A stretch of DNA of 64,000 bases, taken from the NCBI GenBank assembly GCA_029582155.1, contig CM055899.1, positions 54,169,353 to 54,233,352 of the forward strand. The letters run 5' to 3'. Source of the stretch: Panopea generosa. Taxonomy: Eukaryota; Mollusca; Bivalvia; Adapedonta; Hiatellidae. Of the stretch, positions 22,841-35,260 are shown in pieces. Every line of letters starts with the position of its first letter. The first letter of the stretch is position 1. The translations under genes were made by a program, and so were the position numbers. The notes under the pieces are model-generated. The model ran no database searches, was not told the origin of the DNA, and saw only the letters and a program-made list of their open reading frames with translations.

Positions 22841-23176
22841 TTGGGTGTATCAATTACTAACTATCACAAACCTCAACCTGGTCGTTTTTATACTCTTCCA
22901 AACGTTCATAAACATAAACATGGCAACCCAAGTCGACCTATTGTGTCTGCTAGTGGTCATCCCGCTGAAAGAATTTCAGAATTTTTAGACTTCCATTTAA
23001 GACCATGTGCTATGGGTACACGCATGGCACCTTCATATGCCAATGTTTTTATGGGCCGTTTTGAACAAAGAATACTTCAAGAAGCTCCGTTAAAGCCACT
23101 TTTTTGGCTCCGTTTAATTGATGATACTGACATGCGATTGTGCCATAGTCGTGATAACCTTTATATTTTTTATTAA
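22841..23176 (+). pseudogene. Penelope-like reverse transcriptase fragment with internal deletion
   Basis: The frame reads GRFYTLPNVHKHKHGNPSRP, then IVSASGHPAERISEFLDFHL, then abruptly MGTRMAPSYANVFMGRFEQR and FWLRLIDDTDM. These are the FY-LPK-HK----RPIVS block, the MGT-MAPSYANLFM block and the catalytic Y-DD region (here LIDD) of Penelope-like reverse transcriptases. The roughly 110-130 residues that normally lie between the first two blocks, including the DV-SLYTNIP motif with another catalytic D, are missing. The junction is near 23003 and keeps the frame. The protein ends prematurely soon after the DD motif. The C-terminal GIY-YIG endonuclease usual for many PLEs is not seen. The fragment is non-functional. 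Confidence 0.83.
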
Positions 23177-23521
23177 TTTCGTTAACAACATTCACCCCAC
23201 TGTATATACATTTCCATTGCAATCAGCCTAAATGAAATATATACTAGATTTACTGCATTTCATTTCCCAATGAAAAATACTTGCAGCTGGGCAAAGCTAA
23301 AAAGGTTTTGCTGGTGAGACGTCACGTTGTTAGTTTCACGTGACGTTTGCCGTAAGTTGTCCTACAAATGCGTGCACTTATTCAGTATGTTGACAACGCC
23401 GCCGTTACATTCATGACATTGTCTTTGCGATTTAATGCGTATAGTTTGCTTTTTAAATATCTAAATTACAAAAATAACGTAATAGTTCTATCTAAAATAG
23501 CTTGAGAATATAATGTAAATA

Positions 23522-23591
23522 TAAGGATTAAAAGCCGAATTTTGAGATTTCATCACCTGATGAAATCTCAAAATTCGACTTTTAATTCTTA
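23522..23591. repeat. Near-perfect 34-bp-arm hairpin
   Basis: The left arm (23522-23555) and right arm (23558-23591) are reverse complements except at two positions, with a two-base loop (CC). The innermost 20 pairs, CGAATTTTGAGATTTCATCA and its complement, are perfect. It lies in the non-coding part of the Penelope-like element. It may be a tiny palindromic insertion or an RNA structure. Confidence 0.9.
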
Positions 23592-24185
23592 AATAAAGTT
23601 CACTGTAGAATTATCAAATGATGAACATATATTTTTATACACGAGGTCTAAGATTATAAAAATACAGTACATACTGAATTATATTCAAAACAAACTGATA
23701 CACATCAGTACCTTCTTCCATGCAGGTGCTACCATAAACATATTTGTAAAGACATTCCATACAGTTTGGCACTGTGAATACGTTGTATATGCACTGGTAA
23801 TAAAATTTTTGAAACCCATTCAAAAGAATTAGTACAGCATCTCACCTTGTATTTTTGACGTTTAAAATAAATGTCGCCGTGCAAATACATACGTCATGGC
23901 GCTATAAAGAGTACACGACGTTGTGTGACGTCACTTCAGGGTGACGTTTTCTTTAATAATAACTTTGCGTTTCACATTTTACGCAGCACAGTTTGAATTT
24001 ACCTGGCGTATTTTACTTAAAACACGTTTTTTTCATATAAATTTTACAATTTGCTCTTTATTTGTGTGTAGTACATTGTTATGTGTGAACGTTTTCACAG
24101 TTCTATTATTTTTCTATTGTGATTATTTCATACTTTCATGTTTTTATTATCGTAATCGTTATTTGATATTTTAAATATTTTCATT

Positions 24186-24225
24186 TTCACTCCATGAAGA
24201 AGGAATATATATTCCAAAAGCTCTC
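24186..24225 (+). other. PLE-end hairpin, hammerhead-like
   Basis: TCCATGAAGAA is followed by the perfect palindrome GGAATATATATTCC (24202-24215) and then AAAAGCTCTCGGG. This resembles the degenerate hammerhead-like ends of Penelope-like elements (CTGATGA, stem, GAAAGC), with both core strands altered here. No ribozyme activity is implied. Confidence 0.4.
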
Positions 24226-24293
24226 GGGTTTTTAAAATAATTTTAAAGAATTCGGTATTGTTTGGGTTTATTAAGTAACTAATTATCTCTCCC

Positions 24294-24317
24294 ATATATA
24301 TATATATATATATATAT

Positions 24318-24388
<71 letters not shown>
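24294..24388. repeat. Compound (TA)n-(GA)n microsatellite
   Basis: A TA run (24294-24318) is followed directly by a GA run (24321-24388) with one TA interruption at about 24361. Confidence 0.95.
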
Positions 24389-27011
24389 TACCGTCGATAT
24401 TTAACTCAAGTCTTTTAAAAATGTGTTTTTTTCTGTTTCCTTCGGATTAATACAGTCTACAGAATGCTTGCTTGTGATTTCGTTATGGGTTAATAGTAAG
24501 TGCAAATATTTTGTTCTCCGTATGTTTCATGTACTCACTACGACCAAGTTTATATATACACATAAACTGACAAATAAAGCTCATATTGTTCATTCATATT
24601 CCGAAACAAAATAGCCAGCATCTTTATATAGAAATACAATTTATATAGTTATAAAGACTCTTATAAAAAGTCAAACTTGTAAATGTAGGTTAGAGACTTT
24701 CAAAGAAATATAGGAAATGCAACATTTATAAGTTATCTGAAAATAAGCTTAGCCTTTTCGCCAACCAGTTCTACATAAATACTGTATTATAATTAAGCTT
24801 TCTAGAAAGGATTAAATCTCATTTCGTCTGACGAAGAAGACATTGATCAATACGAGAGCCCTGCATCACTACAGACCAACAATGTAGTCATTATCTTTGT
24901 ATAATATTTTAAAAGACAAATTATAGGTGTACACATATTTCCATTGTTTTAAGTTTGCCTTCTAGAAAACACAATCCTTTTAAAATCAATAAGCATATAT
25001 ATAAAAAACAAGAAACGTTAAGAAAATGCTTTATACTATACGTATTGTTATCAAAATATCATGATCTTTAGTAAAAGAATCAAAGTCCAAATTTACAATA
25101 AAACAGTTAAAACTCATGCAGCTGAATATCAAATTGATGTAATTGAAACTTGGCAATTGTGCCAGTACAATATGGCCAACGTTACTTCCAAATAGATGTG
25201 AAGAAGCCCGGTCTGAATTTGTCTGACGCTAGATATTGGCTAAAGTTAATAAATTGTGTGAAATCCGATTATACAACAACGTTTTTCTAAGCAATAAATC
25301 ATGCAGATGGTGTTTATTTTGAAACTATTACATCGGCAATATTGAAGTAACAGTTTTCACGTTAGGTGGATGAGAGCAAATATTAACAAAGATACATATG
25401 TATCCATTCATCAGGTACGTTCATTTTGTATTGAAATTGATATAATGTTTAATGCGTAAGGTTAAGTAATTCTATATTGTTTCGAATAAGAGTTTAAAGG
25501 TTCAGTCTAATTAAGTTATATCTCAGACAAAAAGACAAAAACATCCGTTGGATATGTTTCCGTATGTTTGAACACAAGGGACATTGTATGTCCATGTTGA
25601 ATTAGATGATGATAACGGGGTGTTAATCATTTGTATCAAACAAGTATTAGTGTGAATTCGAAAATTGGAAACAAAATGTTTTCAAAGTCTCGTCGTACAA
25701 GGTTAAAATCTTATGAATTTAGATTGTTAACCAAATATTTAGCAAATCAAATCATCATTTAACCTTTTCATTATGATTGTACATCTCGGCCCTGTGTTTA
25801 AAGCATCTTTAGATCACTGTAACGTTAAAATGAATTTTACAATCTTAATATAGTGTGATATTATTTGTTATAATTTTTTTTTTCTATTTCTATAGACCAT
25901 TCAAGTTGTTTTTGATTTAAAAAAAAAAGAATTTTAAAGATATTTAACATAATGTAATAATATTTTATCTAACATAATTTTAACATCTCAGTCCAGATAA
26001 TAATGCTGTTAAATATTACAAAACATTTTATATGGATTATGGAATCCTTATCGAGGTTAAGTTTCACTTATTTTGTAATTTGCCTGCAATTTTATTTGTT
26101 TTTCATCTCAACAAGATTCTTTTAACATTAAGAACTTCATTTTAATTATATTTAAGCGGTTTTGTTTTGCTATTTTAGGTTTATAGTTTGTCAAACGCTT
26201 TCCTTTCCATATACTTACACTAAGAATATCAATGCATTCGAAATATTATAGCTTTGCAGTCTGTATATTTGATGTGCGTTCAAAAAAAAGTCATGTTTTA
26301 GTTATCAGCTAACCACATTCCATAAAAGTTCACCTCACCTTAACTGATATGGGATAAAAAAGGATAACTTCGTGATTATAACATTGTCTGTTTTCATATT
26401 AACCGACAAAGAAGAGCTTTGATTAAAAAGTGCTTTTGAAGTATTAGTTGTCGAGTTATTAGAAACATCATCTAGTCTTAGATCTGTCAGACAAAGATTG
26501 CTACTCAGTAAAAGGGTAATACAATTATTTATGATTAACAAAGTATACATTAATAAAATAGGAAACCCCTGCAGAAACGAACCCTCGACGATGCCGTTCT
26601 TTATACTAATAAAATATTAATAATGGCATACAAACATTTGCCTTTGGCTTTTTTGTCTGTCTCATATATGCGTAAACAGAAGTTTTTCAAATTGACACGG
26701 AAACATAATAAATAGTTCATAAGAAGAGATATAATATAGGCCATGATGTTAAACCAGCTGCAAAAACATGTTATGCTCACTTGCTATACTATCATCGTTA
26801 TACAAGTTTGTGACTTAATATACAAAACAAACACTATAAAACTACTTCTTGGATTTTAGGGGTCGGTAAGAAAATTCCATTCCGGTAGTTCCATGTAATT
26901 GTTTAGGTTGGAACAATTAAATCTACCAAGTTACCAAGAGAACGGCTATCTCAAAGGACAGCGTTTAGCATCCAAACCGTATAAGCCATTAATGATTACT
27001 GTTCATTCATC
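24389..27011. other. AT-rich stretch without recognisable genes
   Basis: A GTCTGACGAAGAAGACATTG segment near 24826 faintly resembles PLE-end sequences but lacks the rest. No coding island seen. The upstream parts of the LINE at 27.0 kb may lie in 26900-27010 but are not readable. Confidence 0.5.
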
Positions 27012-27233
27012 TGTAAGCAGTGTGATTTAAATATTGTCGAAGATGAAATACATTTCATATTTTGTTGCTCTAAATTTGACCATTTACGTAGAAATTTGAA
27101 TGCAAAAATAGTTGAATTATGCGATACAAATCAATCTTATATAAGTAAAATTGGTAAATTATTACAAAATAAAAGCTCAGTTATATCTATCGGAAAGTTT
27201 ATAGAAAGTGCTCTAAAAACGAGGCAAATCTAA
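27012..27233 (+). pseudogene. C-terminal zinc-knuckle region of a LINE reverse transcriptase
   Basis: The open frame CKQCDLNIVEDEIHFIFCCS then KFDHLRRN ends at a TAA at 27231. C-x2-C, then EDE-HF, then a further C is the characteristic C-terminal CCHC-type motif after the reverse transcriptase of many animal LINEs (C--C----EDE-HFL--CP-Y---R). Here the HFLxxCP part reads HFIFCCS. The reverse-transcriptase and endonuclease domains are absent, so this is a 74-codon remnant whose true start is lost to 5' truncation. Confidence 0.75.
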
Positions 27234-27493
27234 ACACTTTATTTATTTTTTTTTTCATTGCATTGATTGATCAATTTTGTTATTCATTTTATTTTGCTGT
27301 TGTTGTATATTATATGGTTAACAATGCCATGAAATTTTTCATCATTATTTATGTGTTAAAGTTATTGAAATTTTGATAACATAGTGACTGATAAGCCTTA
27401 CTAGGCTGGGTATTTCTTTGTATGTACTAACGCTTTTGCAAATGTTGTTATTTTAAAATGCATTGTACCTGTCACTTTAATAAATAAAGAATA
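27012..27493 (+). mobile_element. 3' end of a non-LTR retrotransposon (LINE), 5'-truncated
   Basis: A C-terminal coding fragment (27012-27233) is followed by a ~260-bp 3' untranslated region ending in TAATAAATAAAGAATA, a typical LINE tail with a polyadenylation-like AATAAA. The 5' part is missing, consistent with truncated reverse transcription. The clade is not determined. Confidence 0.75.
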
Positions 27494-29667
27494 TATATAT
27501 GCATGCTTAACACATTGAGTGAATATTGTAAACTAATTCAACATTATTTTGTTTCCAAAATCGCTTTTAAGATGCCAAATCATATAATTTATGTCACATT
27601 GTGTATGTCGCATTTTAACAGTTCCAACATTACTACGTGTGAATTTGATCGCCCGCCCCCACCACCAGAGCAAACTACAGATACCTGTGATGTGACTTCC
27701 GATCATAAAATGATTTAATAATTGTATATATTAATGTTATGAAATTCCATACACTGTTATAATAAAATAAAGAAAAAATGTTGCATATAATGTAAAAGTA
27801 GTTTCGAAGCTTTAAAGATTTTGATAAGAAGAAGCAGGCGTTACGGTATTCTATATTGAAGTTAAATTGAAATATATGTACAGTAAACGCGTATATGATT
27901 GTTTACAATATCAAACTAATGCACTTTTTCATTTAGCGCATTAAGAGAAAGAAAAGTTCATGTTTATTAAATTATATTTTCTTTCAAAAAACATGTTATG
28001 CTCACTTTCTATACTATCATATTCTATTCAGGAAATGACGTTTTGTCTTTAGACGTTGTTTATACAAGATGTGACGTCACGCCATCATTATAGAAATACA
28101 ATCTAAAGGAAAATGGACGTTACCTAGCTGCAATATTAAATTTTCAATTTTTGATAAAGGCCAGGTGGCCGAAAATTAAATATTGAGTGAATTAAATTGA
28201 ACTTGTGTATTAAATTATAATTGTTAATCATGATATATTCCGTGCTCTTCAATTTAAACCAATGTATAAACATCTGTATCCAACAAAAGCATGTCTTATA
28301 ATCATGTTGTCGTTCAATAGCTATCAAATAGAATTTGTTTTCAAAGAATTGGTGATTGCGAGTATGAAGATTGAAAATGATATTCCACAATGAGCAAAAC
28401 AATGGAATCGATTTAGGAAATATTCGTGTTTGCTAAAATGAATGACTCGTGAAATACCATACCAATTACATTAAAACTTATTTCTAAATAACTGTTTGAG
28501 AAACGAATCAAATATCTTTACGCCTTATTATCTTTTTTGTTTTTAATTTTTTGTTTTATTATTTCATTATACATACATTTTACAAATATATTTGGTATAA
28601 TACATACAGTTTAACATGAATGCATTCTATGAAATAATGTTATACTAAGAAGAGACGGGGAAATAAAAGGAAAAGGGAAAAAAGAAGTAGATAGAAGAAG
28701 GAAAAGAGACAGTTGCAGACATGAAAAGAGATTAAGTTGCTTAACACTGTAAATTTGAACTAAAGTTCAGTTGTGAGATTTTTATTAGAGTAATTGGAGT
28801 TTATTACGCCTTATTATTTTAGTATTGTAGTATCGGTTATATGTCAAAGAGGTGGTTATTTTGAGATCTCTTTTCATAGGCAACAAATCATGGAATGTTA
28901 GATATCGATGTATTTGACACCTTGCATAGTAATGTTGCAGCCGTCGTATACTATGAAAAGTGATGAACATATCACTTAAACTATCAGTACGATCATTCAC
29001 AGTTTGAAAATACTTATATAATGCCGTGAATACTTTCATCTATTTTGCAGCGATAATTTGTATATACCTTTGAATGGCACATGCGTTATATTAGTACGCT
29101 AATTATTTTCTTCCCATGCTAGTTTGCCAGTAACATGCAGTTTAGTCATTAGTTATCTCGTGAAAAATGTAAAGCTTTATAGAATATATGATTGCTGACT
29201 TTTCTTTCCTATCATTTTGCAAGCAAAGCAAACTTCCTTTTAGTTTTTGCTTTTTTTTTATAATTTCAAAAGACTTATAAATTATTAATTTTTTATACAT
29301 CCTTTCTAAGATAAATGATAGAAAACTTATTAAAAGATGAGAACAATAATACATTTCCAAAGCTTGTTGAGCTAACTTAAATGTCGAATATAAAGAAAGA
29401 CAAATAAATATGTTTCAGGTTTTCGGAACTAATGTTTGGTTAACACAAATAGTAGTACGGGAGGAAAAACAGTTTGTCCGCTTATTGTAGAAGTTCTCGG
29501 TTTAATCTTAGCCTGGACTCGTTCAGGAAATCGCAATTTTACGCTCGAGCAACAAGGCTTCAATAAATTAGTATACACGTAGTAGACATAAGTCAAACAT
29601 TGAACTATTGTAGGCAGCAAGAAAAATAAGTAATTAGTATTGGGTCAATAATTCAGACCGCCCACAG
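27494..29667. other. AT-rich stretch without recognisable genes
   Basis: Short open frames only. An isolated proline run (27650-27667) in a 71-residue frame is not backed by any family feature. A 13-bp TGTGACGTCACG motif at about 28069 is a CRE-like palindrome, but its context gives no promoter. Confidence 0.5.
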
Positions 29668-29862
29668 CTTTTACATCAATGTTAAATATGCAATTTCATT
29701 GGCATTTCAGAGGTACTACTATGTCGGTTAATTTCTGCTGTTTAATAAATTTGTCAATATTCTGTAAACAACCAAATAACATGTAATGGATCACTGATAA
29801 TGTTGAAACGAAGAGATACCATACACAAACAATTGTCATGGTGAAGAAAGATAACGCCATTT
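29668..29862 (+). repeat. Direct repeat copy A (~190 bp)
   Basis: Diverged duplicate of 30674-30868. Shared blocks include TTTTACATC, TAATGGATCACTGATAATGT and AAGAGATA-CATACACAAACA, in the same order and spacing. It is unrelated to any element recognised elsewhere in the window. Confidence 0.85.
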
Positions 29863-29952
29863 AACATTCTAAGACTTTTAAAATGACCATATAAATGTAC
29901 ATTTAACTCTTTTATATGTAAATAGAAACACATACAATAAACAAATGAAAAA

Positions 29953-30290
29953 TAGACAGGTTTCTATCTATCTTAATGTCGAATTTTGATCAATATCAGA
30001 ATGCATGATAAGTATTTGACAGTTTTATATCTAACTTATTTAATATCGAATTTTGATCCATATTAGATTGTACATGTATGATAGGTATTAGACAGGCTTC
30101 TATCTAACTTGTTAAATATCGATTTTTTATCAATAACAGATTGTATGATAAGTAATAGACAGGTTTCTATCTAACTTGTTTAATATCGAATTTTGATCCA
30201 TATTAGATTGTACATGAATGATAGGTATATTATACAATTTTCTACCTAACATGTTAAATATCGATTTTTGAGCAATAACAGAAAAATCGA
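29953..30290 (+). repeat. ~70-bp tandem array (about 4.7 units)
   Basis: The segment TATCGAATTTTGATC recurs at about 29980, 30047, 30120, 30187 and 30262. The alternating 67/73-75-bp spacing suggests a ~140-bp dimer as the later unit of amplification. Each unit contains TCTATCTAACTTGTTAAATA and an ATGATAGGTAT core. Confidence 0.88.
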
Positions 30291-30673
30291 AGTTTAATTC
30301 ATTTCAGATTGCATGAAACGTATCAATGGTTTACTTTTTTAATGTGGAAAACAAATATCACAGCACAATGTACCTGTGTAGGAGTATAAGCATACGCAGT
30401 GTAACACGATTGGCTCAAGCATGAACTATTTTATATGAATTAAACTTGTTTGTTTTACCATGGGCAAATATTTCAATGCAGACAGACAGGATCAAAGTAC
30501 TTCGTGTTATATTTAAGTTATATATTTATATTTTAAAGCTATTTTATGCACAGTACTAAAATATAGAAATAAAGATTGAAACCAGCTCAACCACAAACCA
30601 TTGAATCAAGATCAACAAAACACAACATGCACTTCCGCTTGTTTTAGCCTCTTCATCATCATTTACTGAACAC

Positions 30674-30868
30674 AAATTTTACATCGATGATAAATATACA
30701 ATTTTATTGGCATTAAGCATTTGCTACTTTGTCGGTAAATTCCTGCTGTTTCGTAAATACGTAAATAATGTGTAAACACCTACACGACAAGTAATGGATC
30801 ACTGATAATGTTAAAAAGAAGAGATAACATACACAAACAGCGATTATGGTGTACACAACAGATGCAGT
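30674..30868 (+). repeat. Direct repeat copy B (~190 bp)
   Basis: Second copy of 29668-29862, about 1 kb downstream, with the ~70-bp tandem array between the two copies. Confidence 0.85.
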
Positions 30869-32190
30869 CTAATATAAAAACAAGATTTAATGGTTGATTT
30901 AAAATATTGTAAATAAATTGTTTCGCTCTATTCATATTAAGCATCGGTTAAACAGATAGTTCTATTCTCTTCCGTTTCAAAATCAAGTTTACATATTTTC
31001 ACAATAAACTATCAACATAATAATTAAACACCTAATACTCAACCCATATAATCGTTAGTATTTCATTACACTTAAAATTTTATTTCTTCTGCTACTTCAA
31101 ACATATTTCAAATTAAGAAATATCCTATGGTCAGAAGAAAGTTTCATTGATGAAATATATGTAACGTAAGTAATTGCATCACCTGGACATCGATATCTTT
31201 GTGATACTGCATTATAATCAATACAACATATTGGCACTAAACATTTCCATCCATCTTGATTGTAATGGAAATCGTTGTTGTGAGGAACTAAAAAAAAACA
31301 ACAAACAGTCTATTTAGCCTGCTTGCCTTGTACACTTGGAACAAACTACATGAAACATTCTACCTAATGATTAAAACAAGCCACCTGTGAGATACCAGTG
31401 CTTGGTGAGAAGACAACACGAGCTTTTGATCTCCTTTGGTTTAATTGCATTTGCGTCTACTCGATTTATATCTCCTAAATTCATTTCAAAGTTACCTAAA
31501 CTGAAACAACTTCAAGTTTAGTCGTCTTATTAATTTGAATTGATTATACAGATTGTGTTGCACTGGTAATGCATAATAAATCTACAACCTATCGTTAGTT
31601 TAGTTATCAATTGAAATACCAATGAACATGTGTAACACATGTAAAACATTCATGATTGTAAACCAGAAACGCAGATTATAAATAAAAGTAAATTAGTGGT
31701 ATACCGACAATTTCGTAAAACTATTAAATATATGTTTCAAACACATTTATAGCAAACATTGTGTTCGCTTTTATTAGCTCCAAATTGTTTGTCCTAGTTT
31801 GGGGTTTAGTTATAAAAATACAATATATCTTTCGGCATGTGGTAATGCCACGTACTGTACTCACATTTTATAGTCGGTTGCACGGGTTTTTTATTTCTCA
31901 ACACGAGTTTTATAATTTCATAGATTACTGTCAAATCTAATGAACACATTAATTGGTCATATTTTCGAAAATGATGAAACTCATGAGAATAATTTACGGC
32001 AGACGATAGCCATTCGCAGATAATTTCATTTTCTGATTTGATACCAACGATTATTTATTATATATGACTTGATTGAAACATGTAGTGCAATGACTAATAT
32101 AAGTATAATTTGTCTAAATGACGCCATTTTCTGTAATAGACATGTATTTAACGACCGTTTCAAATCATATGATTTAAGACCATTAGTTAA
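30869..32190. other. AT-rich gap without recognisable features
   Basis: No supported gene, RNA or mobile-element end. Confidence 0.5.
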
Positions 32191-32194
32191 ATAT

Positions 32195-32225
32195 TATTTA
32201 TTTAACTTCGATTGTGAACCAAAAA
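32195..32225 (-). repeat. SINE 3'-end fragment
   Basis: The minus strand reads GGTTCACAATCGAAGTTAAA, the same terminal motif seen at the 3' ends of the minus-strand SINE-like sequences at 32337, 39700 and 62360. Only the end is present. Confidence 0.4.
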
Positions 32226-32324
32226 ATGTCATATTCCTTCAAAATAAGTGTAATAAGTTCAAACTAAGTTAGAAACAGGTAAAAACATGCATAAGCTTAA
32301 CTGCTAACTTATTTATTTTGCTTC

Positions 32325-32519
32325 AATTGTGAAACAAGTTGTATGAATCACGTCCGGATGCTTCCTGAGCAGAACCAGTACTAAGCATATGAAGAAAATG
32401 TGTCTTACTTAAGGATACCACATATAGCCATTGGATAGGATCGAACTCACGACCCACCGATCCGGATTTCGATGTTCTACCACTGGACCACATGCTCCAC
32501 AAAAGAAATTTCATATAAA
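32325..32519 (-). mobile_element. tRNA-derived SINE
   Basis: The minus strand begins with a tRNA-like head (GGTCCAGTGGTAGAACATCG as A-box region, GGTCGTGAGTTCGATCCTAT as B-box region). It continues through a body with TTAGTACTGGTTCTGCTCAG and ends in TTGTTTCACAATTGAAGC. The 63-residue minus-strand open frame here is a shadow of the repeat. No target duplication resolved. Confidence 0.8.
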
Positions 32520-33965
32520 AAGACAGCAGGAACGTGACATCAAATTTTGGGATTTGCGAATTGTTATTGTCAGGGATGATTCGTATTTATAGGTTAAACA
32601 GTGTTAAAATTAAGACCAGTAAACAACAACTCTGTTTTCTTCAGACATTTCCTTTATAATACTATTAGGCAAATCTCAAATATTACAAATAGCCTCATAC
32701 AGCATAGACGATGCAGCTGTTGAAATGTATCTGATTGTTCACCAGACAGAGACGACAGAGTTGAAATTGACTTGTCTCTAAGGGGACCAGTCTATGTTTT
32801 ATAAAGCTTTTTCATATCGTGTTAGATACCCTGTTCAAATTAAATCTTGTCAGCACAGCGCAATATGGAAGAGGGTACCATCAAAATAGGCTTAATTTAT
32901 CAATACGGTCTAGTCTTGACAATCTTTAGACTCTACGATTTCTTTTCTTAAATGTCAGATGTCACAGTTTATCAACCCTTGCTGTCTAACGTACATAGGC
33001 TATCATACCATATTCAAACATTGTCAGTTGACGCTATGGAAACGTCAAAGATGATCAAGATACGAAAGGTATGTGCATCAGTCTATTTCAACATACAACT
33101 GGTTATCTTAGTTCTGCGAGTGTATATATATTTTCCATGTTAATAAATATCGGTAAACTTAGTTATAGTCTGAGTGTTTTTTTTTCTTTTTGTTTGAATT
33201 GTTTGTGCCGACAATATTTTTGTTTCTTTCTTTTTGTAACAATTTAATAAGCCACTGCTGGTGAAAATTAATCCCCTGCCAGTGAGGACGGTTTTGTATC
33301 GATTGTATCGATATCATACCGTTACTTCAATTGCATTCACTTGGTCTTAGACAAGGATCCCTTGGTGTGAGGGTATTATTATGTTTTTGTTTTTGTAAAA
33401 TGTTAAAAAAAAATACCTGGATAGTTAGTATATTGTTTTTAAGTTATAGTTTGAATAATGGTAGAACAAGTCATTATAATGATGATGTATTTTCGGTGAC
33501 ATTGGGTCGTGTTATTTTCTGCACATTTGAAAGCAAAGACTAACAGCCGGGGCGGGATGAGCCACACTCACAATGTTCTGGTTCGGTTCGGTGAGCTTGG
33601 TTAATATATACGTACGTTGTAATAAAATATATTTTGATTAAAAACTTGTAAACTAACGATGCAGCTGCAAGATACAAAATACAATGTGCAGGCATCCTTA
33701 CTATTCCTGGCGGCCGCAAATGTAGTACTTGTAAAATTGTTAAAAAAATACTGGGTAACATATTTTAAATTCATGGTATACCCATACACTGATATGTGTT
33801 TCAGAGTTGGGTGATTGTTGCAAATTGTTAAGTCACTGAAGCTTAACAAGTGGTGTTGTTTATGGATTTTCAGTTCATTAGGAGTACCTGATTTGAATCC
33901 CTTAGACGCTTGTTTTATCATAAAGATAATGTTTAAAATATTACAATATTACGGTTCCCGCCTAC

Positions 33966-34012
<47 letters not shown>

Positions 34013-34860
34013 CACTACGTCTTAGCACTGAGTATGAAACTCAGTTGAGGTTATTTTGTTTAATACATCGTATTGTTTAGTCAAGTATATTGTGTGTGTG
34101 CTTCTTTTTCTTAAAATTGTTCAAAAGGCCCAAACTGTTGGGGTATATTAATGAACATACCACTTTCCCTGTAAAAACTAACTAGAATGCATGACTTGAT
34201 ATTAATGATAATAATTTTTTCGACGGACGACCTCCGTAGCTTTACGAACAGGAGGGAATACGATGCAGAGCTAGCCTAAGTTCCCACGGGTGATGAATGG
34301 AGAGTACCGGAATGGATTGCACGTGAGTATCCTACGATGCCAATACACAACAGCTGAACAATTTGTAATACTGTAACTCATTTCATTATTTCTTCCTTTG
34401 TTAAATGTGACGTCATCCGGTCAATAATTGCTATATGTATAAGGACCGGACCTGGTCCAATATAAAATTAGAAATGCATCCGGTAAAACTTTTAAAATTT
34501 GTAAGTATTTCAGTATTTGAGCACATGCAAGGTATAATAAATATCAATACTGGTTTATGGACAAAAAGCTTAAAGCTATGGTATGTAATTATATGTCCGT
34601 ATATTTGCCACTTATTATGTAACTTTGTTTAAAGAAAACGTCGTTGAAATTTATGGCTTTTATAATTGTACACTGGTAATATGTTATCCATTCAAGTAAA
34701 ATATTCAATTGAACTGAATTGGTTTGTTTGCATACATATATATATATTAGCTAACTATAGTAGCATGCATTGTTAATTGCTTATATCGGCATCAGTTAAT
34801 GCACGAGAATACGGTAAGAACAAAGTGTAAACGCTTATTATATTAAGATCTTGAGTATCT
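32520..34860. other. AT-rich stretch without recognisable genes apart from one microsatellite
   Basis: Contains the AC microsatellite at 33967-34010. GC-richer patches at 33541-33595 and 34220-34320 have no motif I recognise. Confidence 0.5.
33967..34010. repeat. (AC)n microsatellite
   Basis: 22 uninterrupted AC units. Confidence 0.95.
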
Positions 34861-34865
34861 AGCAA

Positions 34866-35000
34866 ATACAAATACAAATACATGATATTTATATAGCGCA
34901 AAAATTATAAAATATTCTATTGCTCTTCACAATTACATAACACAGATTTAAAACATATACATTCAATATATTAACATGATTATAGAACTTAGATTTAGAC

Positions 35001-35052
<52 letters not shown>

Positions 35053-35260
35053 ATACTGTTTTATATTGCTACAGGTGTTTTGTATTTAACCAGAGCACAC
35101 TCATTGTTCATGAAACTGACTATACAAATGTGTTTTCAGTTTTGATCTAAAACTGGATTCAGATTGAATGTTTTTAAGATAACTCGGTAGATTATTCCAC
35201 CATTTGGGACCAACAACGGCCATTGATCTGTCTGCTAGTACAAAAACGGACATCAATGAT
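34866..35260 (+). repeat. Degenerate dispersed repeat, interrupted by (TA)n
   Basis: TTTATATAGCGCAAAAATT and CTCTTCACAATTACATAA, followed 150 bp later by ACTCGGTAGATTATTCCACC and TTTGGGACCAACAACGGCC, resemble a repeat family I associate with marine invertebrates. This is recall only. A TA run (35004-35050) sits in the middle. Confidence 0.35.
35004..35050. repeat. (TA)n microsatellite
   Basis: About 23 uninterrupted TA units. Confidence 0.95.

Larger units (their letters stand above)
22816..24290 (+). mobile_element. Penelope-like retroelement (PLE), internally deleted
   Basis: A reverse-transcriptase fragment (22841-23176) is followed by a 3' region (about 23860-24235) that ends in a hairpin and a GAAAGC-like motif, in the style of PLE ends. 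The sequence AATAATTTTAAAGAATTC followed by ATTGTTTGGG occurs just before the RT fragment (22816-22850) and again after the 3' end (24232-24275). This suggests the tandem or pseudo-LTR arrangement known for PLEs. The second copy runs straight into TA and GA microsatellites. Family naming is by recalled motifs; the subgroup (Neptune-like) is a guess. Confidence 0.7.

Noticed and set aside
27503-27718. 71-residue frame with a proline run and acidic tail
   Set aside because: No family motif, no splice or start support, and the run is a short C-rich stretch; insufficient evidence for an exon.
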